Below are positions 10,294 through 18,914 of a stretch of DNA of 64,000 nucleotides, one piece after another. The notes under the pieces were generated by a model. That model saw only the letters and a program-made list of their open reading frames with translations. It was not told the origin of the DNA and ran no database searches. Made by a program: the position numbers and the translations under genes. Source of the stretch: an uncultured Aquimarina sp. (GTDB lineage Bacteria > Bacteroidota > Bacteroidia > Flavobacteriales > Flavobacteriaceae); the NCBI GenBank assembly GCA_947498705.1, contig CANMLW010000001.1:1364001-1428000 (forward strand), written 5' to 3'. The first letter of the stretch is position 1. Every line of letters starts with the position of its first letter.

Positions 10294-10422
10294 TTGAAAA
10301 AACTATCTTTATAATATACCTAATTTTCTGATTTTACGTTATCCTGCATTAAAATACGGTTCTTAAAGAATTAACAACTGTATTTGTATGCTTAACTTAA
10401 CAATCTTTATAGTCTAAATCAC

Positions 10423-11235
10423 ATGCGGCAGATTATTAATTTTTTAATAAAGAATAAACATTTTCTGCTATTTCTTTTGCTTTTATTTTTGTCTTTGATT
10501 TTTACAATTCAGTCGCATTCATATCACAAAAGTAAATTTATAAGCTCTACTAATTTTTTAACCGGCGGGATTTATAATTGGCGATATTCTGTTAGTAATT
10601 ATTTTAATCTTAAAACAGAAAACAAAAGGCTATTGGAAGAGAACGAAAGGTTAAGAAATCAATTAAGTGCTTTAGAAATAGATACGATCTCCAAAAAAAT
10701 TATTGATACAGTATCCTTTGATGCACCCTATGCATTTACCAAATCAAGAGTTATTAAAAATGATTATAGTAAAACTGATAATTACATTTTAATTGACAAA
10801 GGTGAAAATGACAGCTTATTTGCCGATATGGGTGTAATAACAGATAAAGGGATTATTGGTATTATAGAAAACACATCAAAAAATTATAGCCGGGTAATTT
10901 CTATTCTCAACAGCAATTCCAGAATTAATGCCGGTTTAAAAAAATCAGACCAATATGGTTCTTTAACCTGGGATGGTAAGAATCCAAATATTGTTCAGTT
11001 AGAAACCATACCCAGACAAGCTATTTTAAAAGAAGGAGACACCATTATCACTCACGGAAGATCAACCATTTTTCCTAAAGGGATAGGAATTGGCACCATT
11101 CTAAATTATAAATTGAATCAAAACAAAAGTTATTATCTTATTGATGTTAAATTATTTAATGATATGACAAACATCGGTTTTGTTTACACCATAGAAAACA
11201 AAAACGCTAATGAAATTAAGAGTTTAGAAAATTAA
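10423..11235 (+). CDS. mreC: Rod shape-determining protein MreC
   Basis: MreC is a bitopic inner-membrane protein that links MreB to the PBP2/RodA elongation machinery. The 270-residue protein has one membrane segment (about residues 12-29), then a coiled-coil stretch (about 64-85, KTENKRLLEENERLRNQLSALE) and the beta-rich MreC core with VITDKGIIGIIENTSKNYSRV and the TIITHGRSTIFPKGIGIG motif. It is followed after 3 bases by mreD. Bacteroidota MreC proteins are divergent, but the order of features is typical. Confidence 0.93.
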   Translation: MRQIINFLIKNKHFLLFLLLLFLSLIFTIQSHSYHKSKFISSTNFLTGGIYNWRYSVSNYFNLKTENKRLLEENERLRNQLSALEIDTISKKIIDTVSFDAPYAFTKSRVIKNDYSKTDNYILIDKGENDSLFADMGVITDKGIIGIIENTSKNYSRVISILNSNSRINAGLKKSDQYGSLTWDGKNPNIVQLETIPRQAILKEGDTIITHGRSTIFPKGIGIGTILNYKLNQNKSYYLIDVKLFNDMTNIGFVYTIENKNANEIKSLEN

Positions 11236-11238
11236 ATT

Positions 11239-11745
11239 ATGAATAAGGATATTATATTACATATCATTAGGTTCGTTATTTTAGTTTTGGTACAGGTACT
11301 TATCCTAAACCATGTTAATTTCCTAGGTTTTTTAAACCCGTATATCTACATCATTTTTATTCTACTAGCTCCTATTAATATTAACAGAGGACTTTTTTTA
11401 GCCTTAAGTTTCTTATTAGGATTATGCATAGATATGTTTGGGGATTCTGGAGGAATACATGCCGCCGCCTGTACTATCATTGCATTTTTTCGTCCCGTTG
11501 CTTTACGATCGGCTTTTGGTCTTAGCTATGAGTTTCAGACCGTAAAATTAAGCAACGTTCGTTTTGGTGAACGACTGGCCTATGTGGTACTCCTTGTTTT
11601 AACACATCATATTGTCCTTTTTTCGTTAGAAATTTTTAACTTCTCTCACATACTATTAATTATCAAAAAAGCGTTGTTCACCAGTATATTTACAATAGTG
11701 ATAACCATGTTGGTTTTGGTGTTATTTAGAAGAAGTGATTCATGA
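11239..11745 (+). CDS. mreD: Rod shape-determining protein MreD
   Basis: This 168-residue, very hydrophobic protein has about five to six predicted membrane segments, including the conserved-type stretch LGLCIDMFGDSGGIHAAA. MreD is an integral membrane part of the elongasome. Its stop overlaps the mrdA start by four bases (ATGA at 11742), which indicates translational coupling. Assignment rests on topology, length and position between mreC and mrdA, because MreD sequences are weakly conserved. Confidence 0.9.
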   Translation: MNKDIILHIIRFVILVLVQVLILNHVNFLGFLNPYIYIIFILLAPININRGLFLALSFLLGLCIDMFGDSGGIHAAACTIIAFFRPVALRSAFGLSYEFQTVKLSNVRFGERLAYVVLLVLTHHIVLFSLEIFNFSHILLIIKKALFTSIFTIVITMLVLVLFRRSDS

Positions 11746-13613
11746 GAAAACTCTTACTATACTTAATAATAGTTACCACGGGTATTGTGTTTGTTTCGAG
11801 GCTATTTTACCTGCAAATTTACAATACATCGTTTGCCTCTTTATCAGAAGATAATGCGATCAAAGTAATCTATGATTACCCACAACGAGGTGCAATTTAT
11901 GATAGAAACGGAAAGCTTTTGGTAACCAATCAACCTTCTTATGATGTAATGGTGATCCCTAGAGAATTAAAACCTTTTGATACTTTAGAATTTTGTTCGA
12001 TTCTTAAAATCACCAAAGAAAAACTCATTAAAAGACTAGATAAAGCCAGAAGATACTCTCCCAGAGTACCTTCGATAGTCATACCGCAATTAACCAAGGA
12101 TGAATATGCCTATCTTCAGGAAAAAATGAGGAAGTTTGAAGGATTTTATATTCAAAAACGATCACTTAGAGATTATCAGACTACACTTGCCGCTAATGTA
12201 TTAGGTTACATTGGCGAGGTAAATGAACGATTAATTGCTAAAAATCCTTATTATATTTCTGGAGATCTAATTGGTATTGACGGTGTAGAAAAACAATACG
12301 AAAAAGAACTAAGAGGTATTAAAGGGGTAAAACGAATTCAGAAAGATCGATTTAATAGAGATTTAGGCCCCTACAAAAACAGAAGATTTGATACCTTACC
12401 TGTAAACGGAAAAGACCTTACCATTACCCTAGATTCAAAACTCCAGGCATATGGTCAAAAATTAATGCAGAATAAAAGAGGTGGTATTATTGCTTTAGAG
12501 CCATCTACGGGAGAGATTTTGGCTCTGGTTACTGCTCCGACCTATAAACCCGAACTATTAGTAGGGCGAAAACGATCTCCAAATTTCACCAAACTATACT
12601 ACGACACTATTGCCAAGCCTTTATTCGACAGAGGCCTACAAGGAGAATATCCTCCTGGGTCGCCTTTTAAAACTATCAATGCTTTAATAGGGCTGCAAGA
12701 AGGAGTTATAGACACTCAAGAAAGTATTTCGTGCAATATGGGGTATTACTACGGATCCAGAGGTCGAAAACTAGGCTGTCATGCTCATTATGGCCCCCTT
12801 AGTATGATCCCCGGGATCGCGAATTCTTGTAACGCATATTTTGCAACTGTTTACAGAAGGATTATTGAGAAATACGACACACCACAAGAAGGAATGGATA
12901 CCTGGAGTAAGCACGTTAAAAGTTTTGGATTGGGTAAATTTTTAGGTAATGATTTACCAGTTGGGAAACGAGGTAAAGTACCCACAGCAAAATACTACAA
13001 CAAAGTATATCAATATCCAACTTACAAATGGTATGCATCGGCAACTTTATCAAATGCTATTGGTCAAGGAGAAGTTCTCTCCACTCCTATTCAACTTGCA
13101 AACATGACTGCTGCAATTGCCAATAGAGGGTTTTACTACACTCCCCATATTATTAAAGCCATTGACGCAAAACCTATAGAGAATGAAAATTATACCATTG
13201 CAAAAGTAACTACCATAGATAAAGAACACTTTGACCCCGTTATACAAGGTATGTACGAAGTATATACTAAGGGTACCGCTAGTTTTTTACAGGTAGAAGG
13301 AATCGAAATTTGTGGAAAAACCGGTACAGCAGAAAATTTTACTAAAATAAATGGAGTAAAAACACAACTAACCGATCATTCAGTTTTTGTTGCTTTTGCG
13401 CCAAAAGATAATCCAAAAATAGCTTTGGCCGTATTTGTTGAAAACGGGTACTGGGGCGCCAGATATGCAGGTAGAATCGCATCTCTAATGATAGAAAAAT
13501 ATCTGCGAGATAATATTAGTCGAACCGATTTAGAAGAATGGATTCTTACTCATAGCTTGGAAGAAGAATATGCCAAACCCTATAGCGGCCAACCTTTTAA
13601 AATTAATCAATAA
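11742..13613 (+). CDS. mrdA: Penicillin-binding protein 2 (elongasome transpeptidase)
   Basis: PBP2 cross-links peptidoglycan in the side wall together with RodA. The 623-residue protein has an N-terminal membrane anchor (about residues 4-23), the class-B PBP pedestal with RGAIYDRNGKLL, and a transpeptidase domain holding all three active-site motifs: S307-P-F-K310, S362-C-N364 and K526-T-G528. It ends in a hydrophilic tail. It overlaps mreD by 4 bases and its stop codon overlaps the rodA start at 13613. All catalytic residues are present. Confidence 0.96.
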   Translation: MRKLLLYLIIVTTGIVFVSRLFYLQIYNTSFASLSEDNAIKVIYDYPQRGAIYDRNGKLLVTNQPSYDVMVIPRELKPFDTLEFCSILKITKEKLIKRLDKARRYSPRVPSIVIPQLTKDEYAYLQEKMRKFEGFYIQKRSLRDYQTTLAANVLGYIGEVNERLIAKNPYYISGDLIGIDGVEKQYEKELRGIKGVKRIQKDRFNRDLGPYKNRRFDTLPVNGKDLTITLDSKLQAYGQKLMQNKRGGIIALEPSTGEILALVTAPTYKPELLVGRKRSPNFTKLYYDTIAKPLFDRGLQGEYPPGSPFKTINALIGLQEGVIDTQESISCNMGYYYGSRGRKLGCHAHYGPLSMIPGIANSCNAYFATVYRRIIEKYDTPQEGMDTWSKHVKSFGLGKFLGNDLPVGKRGKVPTAKYYNKVYQYPTYKWYASATLSNAIGQGEVLSTPIQLANMTAAIANRGFYYTPHIIKAIDAKPIENENYTIAKVTTIDKEHFDPVIQGMYEVYTKGTASFLQVEGIEICGKTGTAENFTKINGVKTQLTDHSVFVAFAPKDNPKIALAVFVENGYWGARYAGRIASLMIEKYLRDNISRTDLEEWILTHSLEEEYAKPYSGQPFKINQ

Positions 13614-14866
13614 TGGCAAAATCTAGTGTTGCTGCAATCGATTGGATAACAGTACTTATATTTATCGTACTCGTTGGTTTTGGGTGGGGAAATATTTACT
13701 CTGCATCCTACGAAACTGATACTTTTTCTTTTTTTGACATTTCACAAGTATATGTAAAGCAAGCTTATTGGATTCTACTAAGCCTTATTCTTATCATTAT
13801 TACACAAGCCATTGAAGCCAAATTCTATGAACGCTTTGCAGGTTTGATCTATGTGATATCCATACTCTCGCTTCTTGGTTTATTTGTCTTTGGTAAAAAC
13901 GTAAACGGAGCTACCTCCTGGTATAGTTTTGGGCCTGTTGGATTACAACCCTCAGAGTTTGCTAAAGCATGTACTGCACTAGCATTGGCCAAGTTTTTAA
14001 GTGATATGCAGACAAATATAAAACGTATTAACCATCAATTAAGAGCTTTTTTGATTATTGCTTTACCCGCGCTGGTCATCATTCCGCAACCAGACCCTGG
14101 TAGCGCACTGGTATATGCAGCGTTCTTCTTTCCTTTATACAGAGAAGGACTGGCAGCTATTTATTTAATCATTGGAGCCTCATCTGCGGTACTATTTATA
14201 CTCACGTTGCTTTTTAATCCGCTATGGGTAGTACTAACTATTGCGGCAATCATGTTATTTGTACTTATCAAAAAAAGAAAACAAAAACCCAAATACTCGA
14301 GATACCTCCTAACAATTATTGTGATTGGTGGATTTTGTTTTTCTGTAAATTATATTTTTAATCATGTATTCGAGCAAAGACATCGCGATCGATTTAATAT
14401 CGTTTTGGGTAAAGAAGTAGATGCTAAAGGAATCGGTTACAATACTAATCAAAGTGAAATTGCCATTGGTAGTGGTGGTTGGATTGGTAAAGGCTGGAAA
14501 GAAGGTACACAAACCAAAGGAGGTTTTGTACCCGAACAGCATACAGATTATATCTTTAGTACCGTTGGAGAGGAATGGGGGTTTATAGGAGCTACTATTG
14601 TTGTTGCATTGTTTGTCATATTACTAATTCGACTTATTCATCTTGCAGAACGACAAAAAACCCAGTTTAGCAGGGTATATGGTTATAGTGTTATTGGTAT
14701 TCTTTTTACCCATTTTGCTATTAATGTAGGAATGGTAACAGGGTTAATGCCAACTATTGGTATCCCACTTCCATTTTTTAGCTACGGAGGATCTGGTTTA
14801 TGGGGGTTCACCGTATTGCTCTTTATTTTTATAAAGTTAGATGCAAATCGAGTTAATGAATGGTGA
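13613..14866 (+). CDS. rodA: Rod shape-determining SEDS glycosyltransferase RodA
   Basis: RodA polymerises glycan strands in partnership with PBP2. The 417-residue protein has about ten membrane segments, the SEDS motifs GVNGATSWYSFGP-like (here NVNGATSWYSFGPVGLQPSEFAK) and the terminal LPFFSYGGSGLWG motif. The start codon shares a base with the mrdA stop, so the two are probably translationally coupled. The gene ends the shape operon and converges on the nuclease gene with only five bases between stop codons; no separate hairpin terminator was seen there. Confidence 0.96.
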   Translation: MAKSSVAAIDWITVLIFIVLVGFGWGNIYSASYETDTFSFFDISQVYVKQAYWILLSLILIIITQAIEAKFYERFAGLIYVISILSLLGLFVFGKNVNGATSWYSFGPVGLQPSEFAKACTALALAKFLSDMQTNIKRINHQLRAFLIIALPALVIIPQPDPGSALVYAAFFFPLYREGLAAIYLIIGASSAVLFILTLLFNPLWVVLTIAAIMLFVLIKKRKQKPKYSRYLLTIIVIGGFCFSVNYIFNHVFEQRHRDRFNIVLGKEVDAKGIGYNTNQSEIAIGSGGWIGKGWKEGTQTKGGFVPEQHTDYIFSTVGEEWGFIGATIVVALFVILLIRLIHLAERQKTQFSRVYGYSVIGILFTHFAINVGMVTGLMPTIGIPLPFFSYGGSGLWGFTVLLFIFIKLDANRVNEW

Positions 14867-14871
14867 TGCAA

Positions 14872-15672
14872 TCAAAACTTCCAACCACCAAAAGAAGAAC
14901 TAGCCTCTAACCTTTCCTCTATTTTATCTTCTAATGCTCCAAAAAAATCAATACCTGTTAAGTCTTCTATTTTATCTACAGGAACCACAAATTCTTTCAA
15001 AGCCTTATCTGTATCTTTATGAGGTATTAAAAATGCAATCATTTTTGGAGAAGCAGAAGAATCATCTAATATTACCTTATAAAAATAATTGGGTACTGAA
15101 ACATGTTCGTAACCAATCGTTTTAAGTCCTTTTGATAACACACCTCCAGTTACTACGTATACCCCATTATATTTCTTTGCCCAGTAACGTACCTTTTGCT
15201 CAAGATCGTTCCAGATACCGCTATTAAATTGATGATTTTGAGGGCTTATATTCGATGTTAGAAAAGTCTCTTCAAAAGCATCATAGGTAAATCTTCTATC
15301 ACCTGCAGGGCATAAGTGTCCTCTGTCATAACCAGACTTCTTATAATTACGCCAATGCGCCGAAGAAGATCTTATCTTTTTGTCTTCTTCAAAATAAGGG
15401 CGTTTAAATTCGTTTTTGGACAGGTGTGACTTTTTTAATTCATATGCTACCCATTCTGCCTGTTCGTGCTTTTCAGAATAAGACAAAGCATAATGATCAT
15501 GAACGATAACAACTCCGGTAGTAGATGATGGTAAATAATAAAACCCTTCATCTTTTATATCCTTTGTAGTTTTATTCGAAGCATTCGTCGTGTCTATATA
15601 TTCTTCGGTATAGTAAAAAACAATAGTCACTATGATAATAAGGATAGGGTATATATATTTTCTTTTATTCAT
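14872..15672 (-). CDS. DNA/RNA non-specific endonuclease (beta-beta-alpha Me finger)
   Basis: The 266-residue protein has an N-terminal hydrophobic segment (about residues 6-21), so it is secreted or anchored in the periplasm. The NUC1-type core carries YDRGHLCPAGDRR, whose His119 is the catalytic general base. A downstream Asn-containing helix (NISPQNHQFNSGIWNDLE) supplies the metal-binding Asn. The family cuts single- and double-stranded DNA and RNA. Expected roles are nutrient scavenging or clearing extracellular DNA; a toxin role is less likely because no immunity gene or secretion-domain fusion is visible. It stands alone and converges on rodA. Confidence 0.93.
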   Translation of the reverse strand: MNKRKYIYPILIIIVTIVFYYTEEYIDTTNASNKTTKDIKDEGFYYLPSSTTGVVIVHDHYALSYSEKHEQAEWVAYELKKSHLSKNEFKRPYFEEDKKIRSSSAHWRNYKKSGYDRGHLCPAGDRRFTYDAFEETFLTSNISPQNHQFNSGIWNDLEQKVRYWAKKYNGVYVVTGGVLSKGLKTIGYEHVSVPNYFYKVILDDSSASPKMIAFLIPHKDTDKALKEFVVPVDKIEDLTGIDFFGALEDKIEERLEASSSFGGWKF

Positions 15673-16038
15673 CAGTTTGCGATTATTAAGATGCGAAAAT
15701 ATTAAAATAGTCAGACAACTACATCTTGATTTCTAACGAATACTTATTTTCATTTTTAACCTTACCTGTGCAAAACATAATGTTCTCGTTTAAATAGAGT
15801 AGCTTATTATGTCTCATCTATTAACCAAGAGATCACAAAAATCTATCTAATTACCATCATTTCAATTTATTTTCTTACTTATGCTTCCTTCGTTATTTTC
15901 TAATTTTTATATTAGCCATATCGCTTTTGATCATTACTTCTGGTTTTTACATACAATTTTAATTTGTGCCATGAGTTATTACCCAAATTAATTGCGGTAA
16001 GCGTTCACATAAATATCATCTTAAAACAACATAAACCT
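15673..16038. other. Intergenic region between nuclease and VKOR-fusion genes
   Basis: This AT-rich divergent gap of 366 bases must hold the promoters of both flanking genes. On the minus strand TATTTTCG (one mismatch to TAnnTTTG) lies about 30 bases upstream of the nuclease start. No convincing box was seen for the plus-strand gene. An in-frame TTG at 15964 could extend that gene by 25 codons, but the extra peptide is unlike the family. No small gene, RNA or clear hairpin was found. Confidence 0.5.
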
Positions 16039-17631
16039 ATGAGTGCTACAATCGAAAAAATCGTAGAAAGTGTTTTAGTTCAAAACAATATTAGAGACTA
16101 CGATAAGAAGGATTTAGAACTGCAATTACAAATACATCCAAGCTACCCAAGTTTTCAGTCTATTACAGATACGTTGGATTATTTTAGCATTGATAACATA
16201 GCTGTCGAAGTTCCTAAAGAAGCATTGGATCAACTTCCGGAAAGCTTCGTCTCTTTAATAAATACAGAAAAGGGAGAAGAGATTGTATCTGTTATCAAAG
16301 GAGAAAGTCATATCACCCTTAAACATGCTCCGCAAAAGAAGAAAAAATACAGTTCTGAAGAGTTTAAAGAAATATGGGTTCCAAAAGTAATAGCTGTAGA
16401 ATACAACAGTGCTCAAAAACTGTTTCAAAGTAACCGATCAGTTCTTCAAGTAGCTTTATTCTCTCTGTTGGCAATAGGGCTAGGCATCAGTATTTATAAC
16501 AGGTCCTGGGATCTTACTCAAATAGTTTTCATTTTGTTATCGATTACCGGTACTGTATTTAGTTATTTTGCTTTAAGAGAAAGCCTGGGAATGCAATCTC
16601 AAGCCATGCATCAATTCTGTAATTCTATAGGGAATTCTAGCTGTAACGATGTCATCAATAATAATAGCGGTAAAATTTTTGGTAAAATTTCTTTGGCAGA
16701 TGCCGGAATGATTTTTTTTAGCACAGTAACCCTATTTCAAATATTCTATGGTTTTGACACCGTTTTGCTTATTTCTTCGTTATTGGGTATCCCAATAGTT
16801 ATTTATTCTTTATATGCGCAAGCATTTGTTGTCAAGAAATGGTGTGCGATATGTCTTGCTATAGGTATTATATCCATTGGCCTAGCAGCTGTAGCATTCT
16901 TCAACCTTCCGTTTACACTTTATTTTTATCCTACAATTAACTTTGTAGTGGTATTGTCTATTGTTGCCTTGTTATATTTCTTTTTAAAGGAAAAAATAGA
17001 GGAAAATAAAAAGTATAAAGGGGACAACTTAAAGCTAAATCAATTTAAAAGAGATGAGCAGATTTATACCCATCTAATGGAACTATCTGAAAAAATTAAG
17101 GACAACTCTTCTATAGAAAACGAAATTGTACTTGGTAACCCAAAGGCTCCCTTAAAAATTATCGCTCTTACCAATCCTATGTGCGGTTATTGTAAAGATG
17201 CTTTTGAAGCTTATACAAGAGTTCTAAAATCTCTGGGAGATCAGCTTCAAATTCGCATTAGATTTAATGTAAATGTAGAAGATACCAACAATGAGGCTGC
17301 ACAAATTGTTTTTACACTTTTTGACATTTATAGCAAAAAAGGGGCTGATGGATTTGTTGAGGCATATAACAACTGGTTCACCGACAGAACACATAGTAAA
17401 TGGATGAAAAAGCATAGCATTCCTCAGAATTTTAATGAAATCTCAGAAGTAGTAAAAAAGCAATCAGAATGGGCACAACAAAACAATGTTTACTATACTC
17501 CAGCTTCTTTGATTAATGATACGCTATATCCTCAAAAATATAGTTATTCTGAGTTTTTTCATTTTATAAATCTCACTGTAGAAAAGTATAAAAATGTTAT
17601 GTTACCAGATCAGGAATCGATTGAAGCATAG
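16039..17631 (+). CDS. C39-like / vitamin K epoxide reductase / DsbA-like thioredoxin fusion
   Basis: From the ATG at 16039 the protein has 530 residues. Residues 1-115 look like a degenerate C39 peptidase domain (IHPSYPSFQSITDTLDYF resembles the C39 helix and ...GESHITL the His strand), but the usual N-terminal catalytic Cys is absent. Residues about 130-320 form a VKOR domain with several membrane segments, loop cysteines C194 and C202, and the redox centre C269-A-I-C272. Residues about 355-525 form a periplasmic thioredoxin/DsbA-like domain with C382-G-Y-C385. The likely role is making disulfides in exported proteins, with VKOR passing electrons to quinone. In Bacteroidota such fusions often sit near double-glycine peptide systems; here none is adjacent. 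Confidence 0.88.
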   Translation: MSATIEKIVESVLVQNNIRDYDKKDLELQLQIHPSYPSFQSITDTLDYFSIDNIAVEVPKEALDQLPESFVSLINTEKGEEIVSVIKGESHITLKHAPQKKKKYSSEEFKEIWVPKVIAVEYNSAQKLFQSNRSVLQVALFSLLAIGLGISIYNRSWDLTQIVFILLSITGTVFSYFALRESLGMQSQAMHQFCNSIGNSSCNDVINNNSGKIFGKISLADAGMIFFSTVTLFQIFYGFDTVLLISSLLGIPIVIYSLYAQAFVVKKWCAICLAIGIISIGLAAVAFFNLPFTLYFYPTINFVVVLSIVALLYFFLKEKIEENKKYKGDNLKLNQFKRDEQIYTHLMELSEKIKDNSSIENEIVLGNPKAPLKIIALTNPMCGYCKDAFEAYTRVLKSLGDQLQIRIRFNVNVEDTNNEAAQIVFTLFDIYSKKGADGFVEAYNNWFTDRTHSKWMKKHSIPQNFNEISEVVKKQSEWAQQNNVYYTPASLINDTLYPQKYSYSEFFHFINLTVEKYKNVMLPDQESIEA

Positions 17632-17654
17632 CTTATAGCATATACAAATCCAAT

Positions 17655-17691
17655 AAAAAGGGCCTTATAAAACGTTAATAAGGCCCTTTTT
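17655..17691. terminator. Bidirectional terminator between convergent genes
   Basis: The arms AAAAAGGGCCTTAT (17655-17668) and ATAAGGCCCTTTTT (17678-17691) form a perfect 14-bp stem around a 9-base loop, with T runs on both strands. It can end transcription of the VKOR fusion and of the minus-strand OppC-like gene. Confidence 0.88.
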
Positions 17692-17789
17692 ACTTACCGT
17701 TATATACTATTTAATCATAAGACAGTCATTTTAGCGGCTTCAAAAAGCACACAGTTAACTCCAAAAGACAATACCCTATACAATTGATA

Positions 17790-18905
17790 CTATTTCCCTT
17801 TTACATCAAGTGCGTCCCTTAGAGCATTTCCCATTAACATAAACGCCATCACCAAACTCATAATACCTAATCCAGGAATAACAGCTAGATAAGCTTTTCC
17901 TAAAATAATATAAGAATAGTGATCTTTGATCATAGCTCCCCAACTAGGCATAGGTGGCTGAGCCCCAATTCCCAAAAAACTTAATCCACTTTCTATCAAA
18001 ATCGCTGCTGCAAAATTTGCCGCAGAAATAATAATAACCGGAGCCAAACTATTGGGTAAGATATGCTGAGTAATAATTCTAAGGTCTGTATAGCCTAATG
18101 CTCTGGCAGCTGTTATATATTGCATTTGCTTTACCCCTAATACCTGTCCACGAACAACTCTTGCCACATCGACCCACATGGTTAAACCAACAGCAATAAA
18201 AACCTGCCAAAAACCTTTCCCCAAAGCGAGTGTAATTGCTATCACCAACAACAACGTAGGAATGGACCAGGTAACGTTAATGAGCCACATTATAGCAGCA
18301 TCTACCTTGCCTCCAAAATAGCCTGCTAAGGCACCTAATGATATCCCTAAGATTAGTGAGATCAATACCGCAACAAAACCAATAGAAAACGAAATTCGAA
18401 TCCCTATAAGCATTCTACTCAATAAATCTCTTCCGTATTTATCGGTCCCCAGTATGAATGTTTGATCTTTAATGAATGTTTGCACTACCTCATTCGCTGT
18501 TAATCCAGTAGGAAACTGGTCTAATTTAATTTCTTTAGATAACTCAACGATTTCACCTTCGCTATAAGGTGATACCATTATCGCACCTTGTTTCATCACA
18601 TATCGTTCGATAGGAATTTCTGTATCTGTATTTTTCTTTCCAAAAAAGAGCCGATTTAAGAATGATTGATCAGCAACATTTTTTGAGGGAATAGTTAACA
18701 TTTGAACCTTAAAACCTGGTGGTTTAGAATGAATAGACAAATGCATTTGGTTAGCATTTTGCGAATCATCAGGAGCTAGCACATACGCAAAAAGTGCTAT
18801 AAAAGCACATAATACAATAAAGCTAAAACTCAAAACGCCCCAAAAATTCTTCTTGAATTTTTGGAGCGCTAATTTGCTTAATGAATTTGATTTTACCTCA
18901 GACAT
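17790..18905 (-). CDS. ABC transporter permease, oligopeptide type (OppC/DppC-like)
   Basis: The 371-residue protein has an OppC-type N-terminal membrane segment (about residues 22-45), a periplasmic insert of about 100 residues and a BPD_transp_1 permease domain. The domain carries the ATPase-contacting EAA-like loop AARALGYTDLRIITQHILPN (about 263-282) and the late LPPMPSWGAM-like segment (AQPPMPSWGAM). It would import peptides or related solutes with an OppB-type partner, ATPases and a binding protein. None of these is adjacent, and the gene follows the tail-specific protease gene after nine bases, apparently in one operon. This lone placement is common in Bacteroidota as far as I recall, but the substrate is unknown. 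Confidence 0.9.
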   Translation of the reverse strand: MSEVKSNSLSKLALQKFKKNFWGVLSFSFIVLCAFIALFAYVLAPDDSQNANQMHLSIHSKPPGFKVQMLTIPSKNVADQSFLNRLFFGKKNTDTEIPIERYVMKQGAIMVSPYSEGEIVELSKEIKLDQFPTGLTANEVVQTFIKDQTFILGTDKYGRDLLSRMLIGIRISFSIGFVAVLISLILGISLGALAGYFGGKVDAAIMWLINVTWSIPTLLLVIAITLALGKGFWQVFIAVGLTMWVDVARVVRGQVLGVKQMQYITAARALGYTDLRIITQHILPNSLAPVIIISAANFAAAILIESGLSFLGIGAQPPMPSWGAMIKDHYSYIILGKAYLAVIPGLGIMSLVMAFMLMGNALRDALDVKGK

Positions 18906-18914
18906 TAAAAATTG

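Noticed and set aside
15964..16038. TTG start extending the VKOR fusion by 25 residues
   Set aside because: The ATG at 16039 begins the conserved-looking domain; the extension resembles noncoding leader sequence.
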